64,000 bases of DNA from Jacaranda mimosifolia (taxonomy: Eukaryota; Streptophyta; Magnoliopsida; Lamiales; Bignoniaceae), in NCBI GenBank assembly GCA_018894105.1, contig CM032128.1, positions 16,969,001 to 17,033,000 on the forward strand. Reading direction: 5' to 3'. Both the position numbers and the translations under genes were made by a program. This document shows, piece after piece, positions 61,301 through 64,000 of this stretch. The notes below the pieces were generated by a model that was given only the letters and a program-made list of their open reading frames with translations, made no database searches and had not been told where the DNA came from. Positions within the stretch are counted from its first letter, which is position 1. Every line of letters starts with the position of its first letter.

Positions 61301-62690
61301 TAAAAATCCAATATTGGATTTCTTCCCATGGGACAAGGCATTCGTCTCTCAACGTCTATGGCCCCCACTGCAGAGGAAGAAAAATGAAGGATGTCTCGCA
61401 TACCTTATGTTTCCGCTATTAGTTGCATAATGTTTCCAGTTCAATGTACAAGATTGGATATACAGCACACTTGGTAAGCATTACGAGTAGGTTCCAATCC
61501 AATCCTATTGATAGTCATTGGATAGCCGTTAAAGTAATTCCAATGTATCTGAGAAGGACTAAGGGCTAATTTTTAGTATACAGCAATTGAGAATAGAAAC
61601 TAAAGGAGTTTCCGGATTTGAGTTTCCAATTTATTGTAGATGACCTCAAATCCACTTCTGGATTTATATTTTGCCCTAATGGTGGCACGGTGAGTTGGAA
61701 GAGTTCCAAGCAAGATACTAAAGAGGTTCAGTATGTAAAAATCCAATATTAGATTTCTTCCCATGGGACAAGGCATTCGTCTCCCAACATCTATGGCCCC
61801 CACGGCAGAGGAAGAAAAATGAAGGATGTCTCGCATACCTTATGTTTCCGCTATTAGTTGCATAATGTTTCCAGTTCAATGTACAAGATTGGATGTAGCA
61901 CACTCGGTAAGCATTATGAGTAGGTTCCAATGTAATCCTATTGATAGTCATTGGATAGCTGTTAAAGTAATTCTAAAGTACTTGAGAATGACTAGGGATG
62001 TACTTTTAGTATACGGCAATGGAGAATTCAAACTAAAGGAGTTTTTGGAATCGTGATTCCAATCCAATATGGATGAACTCAAATCCACTTCTGGATTTAT
62101 ATTTTGCCTTAATAGTGGCACGGTGAGTTGGAAAAGTTCCAAATAAGATACTAAAGAGGTTCAGTATGAAAGAATCCAATAATGGATTTCTTCCCATAGG
62201 ACAAGGCATTCGTCTCTCAAAGTCTATGGTCCCAAGGCGAAGAAGGAAAAATGAAGGATGTCTCGCATACCTAATGTTTCCGCTATTAGTAGCATAATGT
62301 ATCCAGTTCAATGCACAAGATTGGATGTAGCACATTCGACAAGCATTACGAGTAGGTTCCGATCCAATCCTATTGATAGTCATTGGATAGCCGTTACAGC
62401 AATTCTAAAGTACTTAAGAATGGCTAAGGATTTATTTTTAATAAACGACAATGGAGAATTCAAATAAAAGGAGTTTTCATATTCTAGTTTCCAATCCAAT
62501 GTAGATGACCTTAAATCCACGTATGGATTTACATTTTGCCTTAATGGTGGCACGGTGAGTTGGAAGAGTTCCAAGCAAGATACTAAAGAGGTTTAGTATG
62601 TAAAAATCCAATATTGGATTTCTTCCAATGGGACAAGGCATTCGTCTCTCAACGTATATGGCCCCCACTGCAGAGGAAGAAAAATGAAGG
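58360..62690 (+). repeat. P-Q-R-P-Q-R-S-Q-R-S higher-order repeat (10-mer, 4331 bp)
   Basis: Register points are 58360 P (SSVDD), 58793 Q, 59226 R, 59658 P (SNVDD), 60091 Q (2-bp insertion), 60526 R, 60958 S, 61391 Q (2-bp insertion), 61826 R and 62258 S. The first seven slots match the preceding 8-mer at +3464. The final Q-R-S repeats slots 5-7 at +1300, a local trimer duplication. Confidence 0.88.
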
Positions 62691-64000
62691 ATGTCTCGCA
62701 TACCTAACGTTTCCGCTATTAGTAGAATAATGTATCCAGTTCAATGCACAAGATTGGATGTAGCACATTCGGCAAGCATTACGAGTAGGTTCCGATCCAA
62801 TCTTACTGATAGTCATTGGATAGCCGTTGCAGCAATTCTAAAGTACTTAAGAATGGCTAAGGATTTATTTTTAATATACGGCATTGGAGAATTCAAACAA
62901 AAGGAGTTTTCATATTTGAGTTTCCAATCCAGTGTAGATGACCTTAAATCCACGTATGGATTTTTATTTTTCCTTAATGGTGGCACGGTGAGTTGGAAGA
63001 GTTCCAAACCAGATACTAAAAACTTTCAGTATGGAAGAATCCAATAATGGATTTCTTCCTATGGGACAAGGCATTCGTCTCTCAACGTCTATGGCCCCCA
63101 CTGCAGAGGAAGAAAAATGAAGGATGTCTCGCATACCTTATGTTTCCGCTATTAGTTGCATAATGTTTCCAGTTCAATGTACAAGATTGGATATAGCACA
63201 CTTGGTAAGCATTACGAGTAGGTTCCAATCCAATCCTATTGATAGTCATTGGATAGCCGTTAAAATAATTCCAATGTATCTGAGAAGGACTAAGGGCTAA
63301 TTTTTAGTATACGGCAATTGAGAATAGAAACTAAAGGAGTTTCCGGATTTGAGTTTCCAATTTATTGTAGATGACCTCAAATCCACTTCTGGATTTATAT
63401 TTTGCCCTGATTGTGGCACGGTGAGTTGGAAGAGTTCCAAGCAAGATACTAAAGAGGTTCAGTATGTAAAAATCCAATATTGGATTTCTTCCCATGGGAC
63501 AAGGCATTCGTCTCCCAACATCTATGGCCCCCACGGTAGAGGAAGAAAAATGAAGGATGTCTCGCATACCTTATGTTTCCGCTATTAGTTGCATAATGTT
63601 TCCAGTTCAATGTACAAGATTGGATGTAGCACACTCGGTAAGCATTATGAGTAGGTTCAAATCTAATCCTATTGATAGTCATTGGATAGCTGTTGAAGTA
63701 ATTCTAAAGTACTTGAGAATGACTAGGGATGTACTTTTAGTATATGGCAATGTAGAATTCAAACTAAAGGAGTTTTTAGAATCGTGATTCCAATCTAATA
63801 TGGATGAACTCAAATCCACTTCTGGATTTACATTTTGCCTTAATGGTGGCACGGTGAGTTGGAAGAGTTCCAAGCAAGATACTAAAGAGGTTCAGTATGT
63901 AAAAATCCAATATTGGATTTCTTCCAATGGGACAAGGCATTCGTCTCTCAACATATATGGCCCCCACTGCAGAGGAAGAAAAATGAAGGATGTCTCGCAT
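62691..64000 (+). repeat. Next higher-order unit, P-Q-R, truncated by the window edge
   Basis: Register points are 62691 P (SSVDD, so slot 1), 63124 Q, 63557 R and 63990, matching 58360 onwards at +4331. At about 63800-63835 the R monomer switches to an S-type tail (GGATTTACATTTTGCC...CAATGGGACAAGG), another within-monomer exchange. The array continues beyond the window. Confidence 0.87.

Noticed and set aside
1379..63787. A tandem gene family of 76-118-aa proteins on the plus strand
   Set aside because: The frames are fragments of copia pol lacking complete RT or RNase H domains. They have no introns or individual promoters, often carry stops, and each monomer shifts frame relative to its neighbour.
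1068..63873. Recurrent minus-strand open frames of about 64 codons (MELFQLTVPPLRQ...) and about 78 codons (MRDILHFSSS...) in almost every monomer
   Set aside because: They are exact antisense shadows of the RNase H-derived and monomer-head portions. Their recurrence follows from the 433-bp repeat, and they match no family I recognise.
741..64000. CRISPR array or diversity-generating system
   Set aside because: The period is 433 bp with no short repeat/unique spacer alternation and no cas or DGR reverse transcriptase. The variation is ordinary divergence plus HOR structure, and the sequence is plant-like.
741..64000. 5S rDNA or other tandem RNA genes (a 433-bp period would be plausible for 5S units)
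   Set aside because: No 5S internal promoter boxes or conserved rRNA sequence; the whole monomer translates into copia motifs.

Overview
The window is eukaryotic and almost certainly from a flowering-plant nuclear genome. It is AT-rich, has no bacterial gene organisation, and is built from pieces of a Ty1/copia LTR retrotransposon plus a plant-type hAT DNA transposon. I see no intact protein-coding gene, rRNA or tRNA. About 62 of the 64 kb is one head-to-tail satellite array with a 433-bp monomer. The monomer is a contiguous slice of copia pol, from the C-terminal edge of the reverse transcriptase (KILKRFSM...GFLPMG) through the connection (MSRIPY...CTRLD...YLR.TKD) to the N-terminal part of RNase H (PDSSF, DDLKSTSGF, SWKSSKQDT). 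I count 147 register points (the ATG of the MSRIPY segment, or its equivalent), a few of them truncated units.

Layout. 1-740: unique AT-rich sequence resembling the end of a copia element and its LTR, with a TATA box and two perfect hairpins, cut off about 45 bp after the TATA box. 741-4419: 8.5 monomers that look the most ancestral. 4420-5626: a 1.2-kb non-autonomous hAT element with 9-bp terminal inverted repeats and an imperfect 8-bp target duplication inside a monomer. 5627-6540: more monomers. 6541-6669: a 129-bp duplicate of the hAT 3' end, carried along by a later array duplication. 6670-11245: irregular diverged monomers. 11246-17281 and 32425-38409: two copies of a 14-monomer block about 21.1 kb apart. 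17282-42740: higher-order repeats (HORs) made from a 4-monomer module F-G-H-I (three times), a 5-mer A-B-C-D-E (2162 bp) and a 3-mer C-D-E (1296 bp), with a composite 8-mer of 3458 bp repeated twice in tandem. About 42.92-49.58 kb: two tandem copies of a 3334-bp segment containing 293-bp and 446-bp variant monomers. 49702-64000: a different HOR family built from monomer types P-Q-R-S (P-Q-R trimer about 1300 bp, 8-mer 3464 bp, 10-mer 4331 bp). The array runs off the right edge.

Nothing here works as a gene set. Because 433 = 3x144 + 1, each monomer shifts the pol frame by one base. Nearly every monomer also carries the same in-frame stop just before the MSRIPY segment, so the many 76-118-codon open frames are relics of the founder. 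What can be read is the evolutionary history: birth of a satellite from a pol fragment (probably through a CAAGATACT microhomology), unequal crossing-over with breakpoints inside monomers, hAT insertion and its later duplication, and local HOR homogenisation towards the centre and right while the left edge keeps old variants. Monomer letters (A-J, P-S) are my own labels. All comparisons were made by eye from shared variants and constant offsets, without alignment software.
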